Positions 49,956-63,600 of a stretch of DNA of 64,000 bases are shown here, piece by piece. Location of the stretch: assembly GCA_945910005.1 (NCBI GenBank), contig CAMDTW010000642.1:1364001-1428000 (forward strand). The letters are read 5' to 3'. The notes beneath the pieces were generated by a model. It worked only from the letters and a program-made list of their open reading frames with translations. It was not told the DNA's origin and searched no databases. The translations under genes and the position numbers were made by a program. Source of the stretch: Isoperla grammatica (lineage: Eukaryota > Arthropoda > Insecta > Plecoptera > Perlodidae). Positions within the stretch are counted from its first letter, which is position 1; every line of letters begins with the position of its first letter.

Positions 49956-52900
49956 CTTCTATGTCACTGACTTAGCGCAGGGTTTATTAAGTACAGTCAC
50001 CGTCACAAGCAAGGAAGCATGCGTTGTCCTAATACGTTGCATGTAGTGGCTTCTATGTCACTGACTTAGCGCAGGGTTTATCAAGTACAGTCACCGTCAC
50101 AAGCGATGAAACATGCGTTGTCCTGATATGGTGCATGTAGTGGCTTTCATGTCACTGACTTAGCGCAGGGTTTATCAAGGACAGTCACCTTCACAAGCAA
50201 GGAAACATGCGTTGTCCTCATACGTTGCATGTAGTGGCTTCTATGTCACTGACTTAGCGCAGGGTTTATCAAGTACAGTAACCGTCACAAGCAAGAAAAC
50301 ATGCGTTGTCCTGATATGTTGCATGTAGTGGCTTCTATGTCACTGACTTAGCGCAGGGTTTATCAAGTACAGTCACCGTCGCAAGCAAGGAAACATGCGT
50401 TGTCCTGATATGATGCATGTAGTGGCTTCTATGTCCTTGACTTAGCGCAGGGTTTATCAAGTACAGTCACCGTCACAAGCGAGGAAACATGCGTTGTCCT
50501 CATACGTTGCATGTAGTGGCTTCTGTGTTACTGACTTAGCGCAGGGTTTATCAAGTACAGTCACCGTCACAAGCGAGGAAACATGCGTTGTCCTGATATG
50601 TTGCATAAAGTTGCTTCTATGTCACTGACTTAGCGCAGGGTTTATCAAGTACAGTCCCCGTCACAAGCGAGGAAACATGCGTTGTCCTCATTCGTTGCAT
50701 TTAGTGGCTTCTATGTCACTGACTTAGCGCAGGGTTTATCAAGTACAGTCACCATCACAAGCGAGGAAACATGCGTTATCCTGATACGTTGCATGTAGTG
50801 GCTTCTATGTCACTGACTTAGCGCAGGGTTTTTCAAGTACAGTGACCGTCACAATAGAGGAAACATGCGTTGTCCTGATATGTTGCATGAAGAGGCTTCT
50901 ATGTCACTGACTAAGCGCAGGGTTTATCAAGTACAGTCACCGTCACAAGCAAGGAAACATTCGTTGTCCTGGTATGTTGCATGAAGTTGCTTCTATGTCA
51001 CTGACTTAGCGCAGGGTTTATCAAGTACAGTCACCGTCACAAGCAAGGAAACATGCGTTGTCCTGATACGTTGCATGTAGTGGCTCATATGTCACTGACT
51101 AAGCGCAGGGTTTTTCAAGTACAGTCACCGTCACAAGCAAGGAAACATGCGTTGTCCTGATATGTTGCATGTAGTGGCTTCTATGTCACTGACTAAGCGC
51201 TGGGTTAATCAAGTACAGTCACCGTCACAAAAGAGGAAACATGCGTTGTCCTGATATGTTGCATGTAGTGGCTTCTAAATCACTGACTAAGCGCAGGGTT
51301 TATCAAGTACAGTCACCGTCACAAGCAAGGAAACATGCGTTGTCCTGATATGTTGCATGTAGTGGCTTCTATGTCACTGACTTAGCGCAGGGTTTATCAA
51401 GTTCAGTCACCGTCACAACCAAGGAAACATGCGTTGTCCTGATACGTTGCATGAAGTGGCTTCTATGTCACTGACTTAGCGCAGGGTTTATCAAGTACAG
51501 TCACCGTCACAAGCGAGGAAACATGCGTTGTCCTCATACGTTGCATGTAGTGGCCTTCATGTCACTGACTTAGCGCAGGGTTTATCAAGTACAGTCACCG
51601 TCACAAGCAAGGAAACATGCGTTGTCCTCATATGTCGCATGCAGTGGCTTCTATGTCACTGACTTAGCGCAGGGTTTATCAAGTACAGTCACCGTCACAA
51701 GCAAGGAAACATGCGTTGTCCTGATACGTTGCATGTAGTGGCTTATATGTCACTGACTAAGCGCAGGGTTTTTCAAGTACAGTCACCGTCACAAGCAAGG
51801 AAACATGCGTTGTCCTGATATGTTGCATGTAGTGGCTTCTATGTCACTGACTAAGCGCTGGGTTTATCAAGTACAGTCACCGTCACAAAAGAGGAAACAT
51901 GCGTTGTCCTGATATGTTGCATGTAGTGGCTTCTAAATCACTGACTAAGCGCAGGGTTTATCAAGTACAGTCACCGTCACAAGCAAGGAAACATGCGTTG
52001 TCCTGATATGTTGCATGTAGTGGCTTCTATGTCACTGACTTAGCGCAGGGTTAATCAAGTACAGTCACCGTCACAAGCAAGGAAACATGCGTTGTCCTCA
52101 TACGTTGCATGTAGTGGCTTCTATGTCACTGACTTAGCGCAGGGTTTATCAAGTACAGTCACCGTCACAAGCAAGGAAACATGCGTTACCCTCATATGTT
52201 GCATGATGTGGCTTCTATGTCACTGACTTAACGCAGGGTTTATTGAGAACAGTCACCGTCACAAGCAAGGAAACATGCGTTGTCCTGATATGTTGCATGA
52301 AGTGGCTTCTATGTCACTGACTTAGCGCAGGGTTTATCAAGTACAGTCACCGTCACAAGCAAGGAAACATGCGTTGTCCTGATATGTTGCATGTAGTGGC
52401 TTCTATGTCACTGTCTTAGCGCAGGGTTTATCAAGTACAGTCACCGTCACAAGCAAGGAAACATGAGTTGTCCTGATATGTTGCATGTAGTGGCTTCTAT
52501 GTAACTGACTTAGCGCAGGGTTTATCAAGTACAGTCACCGTCACAAGCAAGTAAACATGCGTTGTCCTGATATGTTGCATGTAGTGGCTTTCATGTCACT
52601 GACTTAGCGCACGTTTTATCAAGTACAGTCACCGTCACAAGCAAGGAAACATGCGTTGTTCTGATACGTTGCATGTAGGGGCTTCTATGTCACTGACTTA
52701 GCGCAGGGTTTATCAAGTACAGTCACCGTCACAATAGAGAAAACATGCGTTGTCCTGATACGTTGCATGTAGTGGCTTCTATGTCACTGACTTAGCGCAG
52801 GGTTTATCAAGTACAGTCACAGTCACAAGCAAGGAAACATGCGTTGTCCTCATACGTTGCCTGTAGCGGCTTCTATGTCACTGACTTAGCGCAGGGTTTA

Positions 52901-54918
52901 TCAAGTACAGTCACCGTCACAAGCAAGGAAACATGAGTTGTCCTGATATGTTGCATGTAGTGGCTTCTATGTAACTGATTTAGCGCAGGGTTTATCAAGT
53001 ACAGTCACCGTCACAAGCAAGGAAACATGCAATATCCTGATATGTTGCATGTAGTGGCTTTCATTTCACTGACTTAGCGCAGGTTTTATCAAGTACAGTC
53101 ACCGTCACAAGCAAGGAAACATGCGTTGTTCTGATACGTTGCATGTAGGGGCTTCTATGTCACTAACTTAGCGCAGGGTTTAACAAGTACAGTCACCGTC
53201 ACAAGCAAGAAAACATGCGTTGTCCTCATACGTTGCATGTAGTGGCTTCTATGTCACCGACTTAGCGCAGGGTTTATCAAGTACAGTCACCGTCACAAGC
53301 GAGAAAACATGCGTTGTCCTGATACGTTGCATGTAGTTGCTTCTTTGTCACTGACTTAGCGCAGGGTTTATCAAGTACAGTCACCGTCACAAGCGAGGAA
53401 ACATGCGTTGTCCTGATATGTTGCATTTAGTGGCTTATATGTCACTGAATTAGCGCAGGGTTTATCAAGTACAGTCAACGTCACAAGCGAGAAAACATGC
53501 GTTGTCCTGATACGTTGCATGTAGTGGCTTTCATGTCACTGACTTAGCGCAGGGTTTATCAAGTACAGTCACCGTCACAAGCGACGAAACATGCATTGTC
53601 CTCATATGTTGCATGTAGTGGCTTTCATGTCACTGACTTAGCGCAGGGTTTATCAAGTTCAGTCACCGTCACAACCAAGGAAACATGCGTTGTCCTGATA
53701 CGTTGCATGAAGTGGCTTCTATGTCACTGACTTAGCGCAGGGTTTATCAAGTACAGTCACCGTCACAAGCGAGGAAACATGCGTTGTCCTCATACGTTGC
53801 ATGTAGTGGCCTTCATGTCACTGACTTAGCGCAGGGTTTATCAAGTACAGTCACCGTCACAAGCAAGGAAACATGCGTTGTCCTCATATGTCGCATGCAG
53901 TGGCTTCTATGTCACTGACTTAGCGCAGGGTTTATCAAGTACAGTCACCGTCACAAGCAAGGAAACATGCGTTGTCCTGATATGTTGCATGTAGTGGCTT
54001 CTATGTCACTGACTTAGCGCAGGGTTTATCAAGTACAGTCACCTTCACAAGCAAGGAAACATGAGTTGTCCTGATATGTTGCATGTAGTGGCTTCTATGT
54101 CACTGACTAAGCGCAAGGTTTATCAAGTACAGTCACCGTCACAATCGAGGAAACCTGCGTTGTCCTGATACGTTGCATATAGTGGCTTTCATGTCACTGA
54201 CTTAGCGCAGGGTTTATCAAGTACAGTCACCGTCACAAGCAAGAAAACATGCGTTGTCCTGATATGTTGCATGTAGTGGCTTCTAAGTCACTGACTTAGC
54301 GAAGGGTTTATCATGTACAGTAACCGTTACAAGCAAGGAAACATGCCTTGTCCTCATACGTTGCATGTAGTGGCTTCTATGTCACTGACTTAGCGCAAGG
54401 TTTATCAAGTACAGTCACCGTCACAAGCAAGGAAACATGCGTTGTCCTCATACGTTGCATGTAGTGGCTTTCATGTCACTGACTTAGCGCAGGGTTTATC
54501 AAGTACAGTCCCCGTCACAAGCAAGGAAACATGCGTTGTCCTCATACGTTGCATGTAGTGGCTTCTATGTCACTGACTTAGCGCAGGGTTTATCAAGTAC
54601 AGTCACCGTCACAAGCGAGGAAACATGCGTTGTCCTGATACGTTGCATGTAGTGGCTTCTATGTCACTGACTTAGCGCAGGGTTTATCAAGTACAGTCAA
54701 TGTCACAAGCGAGAAAACATGCGTCGTCCTGATACGTTGCATGTAGTGGCTTTCATGTCACTGACTTAGCGCAGGGTTTATCAAGTACAGTCACCGTCAC
54801 AAGCGACGAAACATGCGTTGTCGTAATATGTTGCATGTAGTGGCTTTCATGTCACTGACTTAGCGAAGGGTTTATCAAGTTCAGTCACCGTCACAACCAA
54901 GGAAACATGCGTTGTCCT
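49956..54918 (+). repeat. Type-B HOR block, right copy of 21.01-26.25 kb
   Basis: Markers pair with the left copy at offset 28,949-28,950, including the 7-monomer duplication (51,082/51,740) and both GTCGCATGC monomers (51,636 and 53,892). Three monomers present in the left copy are missing near 54.5 kb, where a TTTCATG monomer is followed at once by the GTCCCCGTC monomer. No genes are present. Confidence 0.8.
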
Positions 54919-57900
54919 GACACGTTGCATGTAGTGGCTTCTATAACACTGACTTAGCGCAGGGTTTGTCAAGTACAGTCACCGTCACAAGCAGAAAACA
55001 TGCGTTGTCCTCATACGTTGCATGTAGTGGCTTCTATGTCACTGACTTAGCGCAGGGTTTATCAAGTACAGTAACCGTCACAAGCAAGGAAACATGCGTT
55101 GTCCTGATATGTTGCATGTAGTGGCTTCTATGTCACTGACTTAGCGCAGGGTTTATCAAGTACAGTCACCGTCGCAAGCAAGGAAACATGCGTTGTCCTG
55201 ATATGTTGCATGTAGTGGCTTCTATGTCATTGACTTAGCGCAGGGTTCATCAAGTACAGTCACCGTCACAAGCGAGGAAACATGCGTTGTCCTCATACGT
55301 TGCATGTAGTGGCTTCTGTGTCACTGACTTAGCGCAGGGTTTATCAAGTACAGTCACCGTCACAAGCGAGGAAACATGCGTTGTCCTGATATGTTGCATG
55401 AAGTTGCTTCTATGTCACTGACTTAGCGCAGGGTTTATCAAGTACAGTCCCCGTCACAAGCGAGGAAACATGCGTTGTCCTCATTCGTTGCATTTAGTGG
55501 CTTCTATGTCACTGACTTAGCGCAGGGTTTATCAAGTACAGTCACCATTACAAGCGAGGAAACATGTGTTATCCTGATACGTTGCATGTAGTGGCTTCTA
55601 TGTCACTGACTAAGCGCAGGGTTTTTCAAGTACAGTGACCGTCACAATAGAGGAAACATGCGTTGTCCTGATATGTTGCATGAAGAGGCTTCTATGTCAC
55701 TGACTAAGCGCAGGGTTTATCAACTACAGTCACCGTCACAAGCAAGGAAACATGCGTTGTCCTGGTATGTTGCATGAAGTTGCTTCTATGTCACTGACGT
55801 AGCGCAGGGTTTATCAAGTACAGTCACCGTCACAAGCAAGGAAACATGCGTTGTCCTGATACGTTGCATGTAGTGGCTTATATGTCACTGACTAAGCGCA
55901 GGGTTTTTCAAGTACAGTCACCGTCACATGCAAGGAAACATGCGTTGTCCAGATATGTTGCATGTAGTGGCTTCTATGTCACTGACTAAGCGCTGGGTTT
56001 ATCAAGTACAGTCACCGTCACAAGCGAGGAAACATGCGTTGTCCTGATATGTTGCATGTAGTGGCTTCTAAATCACTGAATAAGCGCAGGGTTTATCAAG
56101 TACAGTCACCGTCACAAGCAAGGAAACATGCGTTGTCCTGATATGTTGCATGTAGTGGCTTCTATGTCACTGACTTAGCGCAGGGTAAATCAAGTACAGT
56201 CACCGTCACAAGCAAGGAAACATGCGTTGTCCTCATACGTTGCATGTAGTGGCTTCTATGTCACTGACTTAGCGCAGGGTTTATCAAGTACAGTCACCGT
56301 CACAAGCAAGGAAACATGCGTTACCCTCATATGTTGCATGAAGTGGCTTCTATGTCACTGACTTAGCGCAGGGTTTATTGAGAACAGTCACCGTCACAAG
56401 GAAGGAAACATGCGTTGTCCTGATATGTTGCATGAAGTGGCTTCAGTGTCACTGACTTAGCGCAGGGTTTATCAAGTACAGTCACCGTCACAAGCAAGGA
56501 AACATGCGTTGTCCTGATATGTTGCATGTAGTGGCTTCTATGTCACTGACTTAGCGCAGGGTTTATTAAGTACAGTCACCGTCACAAGCAAGAAAACATG
56601 AGTTGTCCTGATATGTTGCATGTAGTGGCTTCTATGTAACTGACTTAGCGCAGGGTTTATCAAGTACAGTCACCGTCACAAGCAAGTAAACATGCGTTGT
56701 CCTGATATGTTGCATGTAGTGGCTTTCATGTCACTGACTTAGCGCACGTTTTATCAAGAACAGTCACCGTCACAAGCAAGGAAACATGCGTTGTTCTGAT
56801 ACGTTGCATGTAGGGGCTTCTATGTCACTGACTTAGCGCAGGGTTTATCAAGTACAGTCACCGTCACAATAGAGAAAACATGCGTTGTCCTGATACGTTG
56901 CATGTAGTGGCTTCTATGTCACTGACTTAGCGCAGGGTTTATCAAGTACAGTCACAGTCACAAGCAAGGAAACATGCGTTGTCCTCATACGTTGCCTGTA
57001 GTGGCTTCTATGTCACTGACTTAGCGCAGGGTTTATCAAGTACAGTCACCGTCACAAGCAAGGAAACATGAGTTGTCCTGATATGTTGCATGTAGTGGAT
57101 TCTATGTAACTGATTTAGCGCAGGGTTTATCAAGTACAGTCACCATCACAAGCAAGGAAACATGCAATATCCTGATATGTTGCATGTAGTGGCTTTCATT
57201 TCACTGACTTAGCGCAGGTTTTATCAAGTACAGTCACCGTCACAAGCAATGAAACATGCGTTGTTCTGATACGTTGCATGTAGGGGCTTCTATGTCACTA
57301 ACTTAGCGCAGGGTTTATCAAGTACAGTCACCGTCACAAGCAAGGAAACATGCGTTGTCCTCATACGTTGCATGTAGTGGCTTCTATGTCACCGACTTAG
57401 CGCAGGGTTTATCAAGTACAGTCACCGTCACAAGCGAGAAAACATGCGTTGTCCTGATACGTTGCATGTAGTTGCTTCTTTGTCACTGACTTAGCGCAGG
57501 GTTTATCAAGTACAGTTACCGTCACAAGCGAGGAAACATGCGTTGTCCTGATATGTTGCATTTAGTGGCTTATATGTCACTGACTTAGCGCAGGGTTTAT
57601 CAAGTACAGTCAACGTCACAAGCGAGAAAACATGCGTTGTCCTGATACGTTGCATGTAGTGGCTTTCATGTCACTGACTTAGCGCAGGGTTTATCAAGCA
57701 CAGTCACCGTCACAAGCGACGAAACATGCATTTTCCTCATATGTTGCATGTAGTGGCTTTCATGTCACTGACTTAGCGCAGGGTTTATCAAGTTCAGTCA
57801 CCGTCACAACCAAGGAAACATGCGTTGTCCTGATACGTTGCATGAAGTGGCTTCTATGTCACTGACTTAGCGCAGGGTTTATCAAGTACAGTCACCGTCA

Positions 57901-58259
57901 CAAGCGAGGAAACATGCGTTGTCCTCATACGTTGCATGTAGTGGCCTTCATGTCACTGACTTAGCGCAGGGTTTATCAAGTAAAGTCACCGTCACAAGCA
58001 AGGAAACATGCGTTGTCCTCATATGTCGCATGCAATGGCTTCTATGTCACTGACTTAGCGCAGGGTTTATCAAGTACAGTCACCGTCACAATCGAGGAAA
58101 CCTGCGTTGTCCTGATACGTTGCATATAGTGGCTTTCATGTCACTGAGCTAGCGCAGGGTTTATCAAGTACAGTCACCGTCACAAGCAAGAAAACATGCG
58201 TTGTCCTGATATGTTGCATGTAGTGGCTTCTAAGTCACTGACTTAGCGAAGGGTTTATC
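54919..58259 (+). repeat. Type-B HOR block, copy of 26.25-29.40 kb
   Basis: Offset to the 26.25-kb unit is 28,667-28,668 at the cassette (26,649/55,316) and 28,855 at GTTGCCTG (28,139/56,994) and GTCGC (29,172/58,027), so two monomers are extra here around 56.4-56.6 kb. One monomer reads GCATGCAATGG where others have GCATGCAGTGG. No genes are present. Confidence 0.78.
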
Positions 58260-60690
58260 ATGTACAGTAACCGTTACAAGCAAGGAAACATGCCTTGTCC
58301 TCTTACGTTGCATGTAGTGGCTACTATGTCACTGTCTTAGCGCAAGGTTTATCAAGTACAGTCACCGTAACAAGCAAGGAAACATGCGTTGTCCTCATAC
58401 GTTGCATGTAGTGGCTTTCATGTCACTGACTTAGCGCAGGGTTTATCAAGTACAGTCACCGTCACAAGCAAGGAAAAATGCGTTGTCCTCATACGTTGCA
58501 TGTAGTGGCTTCTATGTCACTGACTTAGCGCAGGGTTTATCAAGTACAGTCACCGTCACAAGCAAGGAAACATGCGTTGTCCTGATACGTTGCATGTAGT
58601 GGCTTCTATGTCACTGACTAAACGCAGGGTTTATCAAGTACAGTCAACGTCACAAGCAAGGAAACATGCGTTGTCCTGATATGTTGCATGTAGTGGCTTC
58701 TATGTCACTGACTTAGCGCAGGGTTTATCAAGTACAGTCACCGTCGCAAGCAAGGAAACATGCGTTGTCCTGATATGTTGCATGTAGTGGCTTCTATGTC
58801 ATTGACTTAGCGCAGGGTTTATCAAGTACAGTCACCGTCACAAGCGAGGAAACATGCGTTGTCCTCATACGTTGCATGTAGTGGCTTCTGTGTCACTGAC
58901 TTAGCGCAGGGTTTATCAAGTACAGTCACCGTCACAAGCGAGGAAACATGCGTTGTCCTGATATGTTGCATGAAGTTGCTTCTATGTCACTGACTTAGCG
59001 CAGGGTTTATCAAGTACAGTCCCCGTCACAAGCGAGGAAACATGCGTTGTCCTCATTCGTTGCATTTAGTGGCTTTTTATGTCACTGACTTAGCGCAGGG
59101 TTTATCAAGTACAGTCACCATCACAAGCGAGGAAACATGCGGTCTCCTGATACGTTGCATGTAGTGGCTTCTATGTCACTGACTTGGCGCAGGGTTTTTC
59201 AAGTACAGTCACCGTCACAATAGAGGAAACATGCGTTGTCCTAATATGTTGCATGAAGAGGCTTCTATGTCACTGACTAAGCGCAGGGTTTATCAAGTAC
59301 AGGTACCGTCACAAGCAAGGAAACATGCGTTGTCCTGGTATGTTTGATGAAGTTGCTTCTATGTCACTGACTTAGCGCAGGGTTTATCAAGTACAGTCAC
59401 CGTCACAAGCAAGGAAACATGCGTTGTCCTGATACGTTGCATGTAGTGGCTTATGTCACTGACTAAGCGCAGGGTTTTTCAAGTACAGTCACCGTCACAA
59501 GCAAGGAAACATGCGTTGTTCTGATATGTTGCATGTAGTGGCTTCTATGTCACTGACTAAGCGCTGGGTTTATCAAGTACAGTCACCGTCACAAAAGAGG
59601 AAACATGCGTTGTCCTGATATGTTGCATGTAGTGGCTTTCATGTCACTGACTTAGCGCAGGGTTTATTAAGTATAGTCACCGTCACAAGCAAGGAAACAT
59701 GCGTTGTCCTCATATGTTGCATGAAGTGGCTTCTATGTCACTGACTTAGCGCAGGGTTTATTGAGAACAGTCACCGTCACAAGCAAGGAAACATGCGTTG
59801 TCCTGATATGTTGCATGTAGTGGCTTCTATGTCACTGACTTAGCGCAGGGTTTATCAAGTACAGTCACCGTCACAAGCAAGGAAACATGCGTTGTCCTCA
59901 TATGTTGCATGAAGTGGCTTCTATGTCACTGACTTAGCGCAGGGTTTATTGAGAACAGTCACCGTCACAAGTAAGGAAACATGCGTTGTCCTGGTATGTT
60001 GCATGAAGTTGCTTCTATGTCACTGACTTAGCGCAGGGTTTATCAAGTACAGTCACCGTCACAAGCAAGGAAACATGCGTTGTCCTGATACGTTGCATGA
60101 AGAGGCTTCTATGTCACTGACTTAGCGCAGGTTTTATCAAGTACAGTCACCGTCACAAGCGAGGAAACATGCGTTGTCCTCATACGTTGCATGTAGTTGC
60201 CTTCATGTCACTGACTTAGCGCAGGGTTTATCAAGTACAGTCACCGTCACAAGCGAGGAAACATGCGTTGTCCTCATACGTTGCATGTAGTTGCCTTCAT
60301 GTCACTGACTTAGCGCAGGGTTTATCAAGTACAGTCACCGTCACAAGCAAGGAAATATGCGTTGTTTTGATATGTTGCATGTAGTGGCTTCTATGTCACT
60401 GACTTAGCGCAGGGTTTATCAAGTACAGTCACCGTCACAAGCAAGGAAACATGAGTTGACCTGATATGTTGCATGTAGTGGCTTCTATGTCACTGACTTA
60501 GCGCAAGGTTTATCAAGTACAGTCACCGTCACAATCGAGGAAACCTGCAATGTCCTGATACGTTGCATATAGTGGCTTTCATGTCACTGACTTAGCGCAA
60601 GGTTTATCAAGTACAGTCACCGTCACAAGCAAGGAAACATGCGTTGTCCTGATATGTTGCATGTAGTGGCTTCTAAGTCACTGACTTAGC
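58260..60690 (+). repeat. Rearranged short type-B unit, right copy of 42.38-44.82 kb
   Basis: The same jump and private marks as the left copy recur, for example GCGGTCTCC with its first C at 59,140. The offset moves from 15,883 to 15,884 to 15,882 because of GGCTTTTTATG (+1, near 59,072) and GGCTTATGTC (-2, near 59,449). One monomer near 60,254-60,301 differs from the left copy by conversion. The match ends near 60,690. Confidence 0.82.
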
Positions 60691-63600
60691 GCAGGGTTTA
60701 TCAAGTTCAGTCACCGTCACAACCAAGGAAACATGCGTTGTCCTGATACGTTGCATGAAGTGGCTTCTATGTCACTGACTTAGCGCAGGGTTTATCAAGT
60801 ACAGTCACCGTCACAAGCGAGGAAACATGCGTTGTCCTCATACGTTGCATGTAGTGGCCTTCATGTCACTGACTTAGCGCAGGGTTTATCAAGTACAGTC
60901 ACCGTCACAAGCAAGGAAACATGCGTTGTCCTCATATGTCGCATGCACTGGCTTCTATGTCACTGACTTAGCGCAGGGTTTATCAAGTACAGTCACCGTC
61001 ACAAGCAAGGAAACATGCGTTGTCCTGATACGTTGCATGTAGTGGCTTATATGTCACTGACTAAGCGCAGGGTTTTTCAAGTACAGTCACCGTCACAAGC
61101 AAGGAAACATGCGTTGTCCTGATATGTTGCATGTAGTGGCTTCTATGTCACTGACTAAGCGCTGGGTTTATCAAGTACAGTCACCGTCACAAAAGAGGAA
61201 ACATGCGTTGTCCTGATATGTTGCATGTAGTGGCTTCTAAATCACTGACTAAGCGCAGGGTTTATCAAGTACAGTCACCGTCACAAGCAAGGAAACATGC
61301 GTTGTCCTGATATGTTGCATGTAGTGGCTTCTATGTCACTGACTTAGCGCAGGGTTAATCAAGTACAGTCACCGTCACAAGCAAGGAAACATGCGTTGTC
61401 CTCATACGTTGCATGTAGTGGCTTCTATGTCACTGACTTAGCGCAGGGTTTATCAAGTACAGTCACCGTCACAAGCAAGGAAACATGCGTTACCCTCATA
61501 TGTTGCATGATGTGGCTTCTATGTCACTGACTTAACGCAGGGTTTATTGAGAACAGTCACCGTCACAAGCAAGGAAACATGCGTTGTCCTGATATGTTGC
61601 ATGAAGTGGCTTCTATGTCACTGACTTAGCGCAGGGTTTATCAAGTACAGTCACCGTCACAAGCAAGGAAACATGAGTTGTCCTGATATGTTGCATGTAG
61701 TGGCTTCTATGTAACTGACTTAGCGCAGGGTTTATCAAGTACAGTCACCGTCACAAGCAAGTAAACATGCGTTGTCCTGATATGTTGCATGTAGTGGCTT
61801 TCATGTCACTGACTTAGCGCACGTTTTATCAAGTACAGTCAACGTCACAAGCAAGGAAACATGCGTTGTTCTGATACGTTGCATGTAGGGGCTTCTATGT
61901 CACTGACTTAGCGCAGGGTTTATCAAGTACAGTCACCGTCACAATAGAGAAAACATGCGTTGTCCTGATACGTTGCATGTAGTGGCTTCTATGTCACTGA
62001 CTTAGCGCAGGGTTTATCAAGTACAGTCACAGTCACAAGCAAGGAAACATGCGTTGTCCTCATACGTTGCCTGTAGCGGCTTCTATGTCACTGACTTAGC
62101 GCAGGGTTTATCAAGTACAGTCACCGTCACAAGCAAGGAAACATGAGTTGTCCTGATATGTTGCATGTAGTGGCTTCTATGTAACTGATTTAGCGCAGGG
62201 TTTATCAAGTACAGTCACCGTCACAAGCAAGGAAACATGCAATATCCTGATATGTTGCATGTAGTGGCTTTCATTTCACTGACTTAGCGCAGGTTTTATC
62301 AAGTACAGTCACCGTCACAAGCAAGGAAACATGCGTTGTTCTGATACGTTGCATGTAGGGGCTTCTATGTCACTAACTTAGCGCAGGGTTTAACAAGTAC
62401 AGTCACCGTCACAAGCAAGAAAACATGCGTTGTCCTCATACGTTGCATGTAGTGGCTTCTATGTCACCGACTTAGCGCAGGGTTTATCAAGTACAGTCAC
62501 CGTCACAAGCGAGAAAACATGCGTTGTCCTGATACGTTGCATGTAGTTGCTTCTTTGTCACTGACTTAGCGCAGGGTTTATCAAGTACAGTCACCGTCAC
62601 AAGCGAGGAAACATGCGTTGTCCTGATATGTTGCATTTAGTGGCTTATATGTCACTGAATTAGCGCAGGGTTTATCAAGTACAGTCAACGTCACAAGCGA
62701 GAAAACATGCGTTGTCCTGATACGTTGCATGTAGTGGCTTTCATGTCACTGACCTAGCGCAGGGTTTATCAAGTACAGTCACCGTCACAAGCGACGAAAC
62801 ATGCATTGTCCTCATATGTTGCATGTAGTGGCTTTCATGTCACTGACTTAGCGCAGGGTTTATCAAGTTCAGTCACCGTCACAACCAAGGAAACATGCGT
62901 TGTCCTGATACGTTGCATGAAGTGGCTTCTATGTCACTGACTTAGCGCAGGGTTTATCAAGTACAGTCACCGTCACAAGCGAGGAAACATGCGTTGTCCT
63001 CATACGTTGCATGTAGTGGCCTTCATGTCACTGACTTAGCGCAGGGTTTATCAAGTACAGTCACCGTCACAAGCAAGGAAACATGCGTTGTCCTCATATG
63101 TCGCATGCAGTGGCTTCTATGTCACTGACTTAGCGCAGGGTTTATCAAGTACAGTCACCGTCACAAGCAAGGAAACATGCGTTGTCCTGATATGTTGCAT
63201 GTAGTGGCTTCTATGTCACTGACTTAGCGCAGGGTTTATCAAGTACAGTCACCTTCACAAGCAAGGAAACATGAGTTGTCCTGATATGTTGCATGTAGTG
63301 GCTTCTATGTCACTGACTAAGCGCAAGGTTTATCAAGTACAGTCACCGTCACAATCGAGGAAACCTGCGTTGTCCTGATACGTTGCATATAGTGGCTTTC
63401 ATGTCACTGACTTAGCGCAGGGTTTATCAAGTACAGTCACCGTCACAAGCAAGAAAACATGCGTTGTCCTGATATGTTGCATGTAGTGGCTTCTAAGTCA
63501 CTGACTTAGCGAAGGGTTTATCATGTACAGTAACCGTTACAAGCAAGGAAACATGCCTTGTCCTCATACGTTGCATGTAGTGGCTTCTATGTCACTGACT

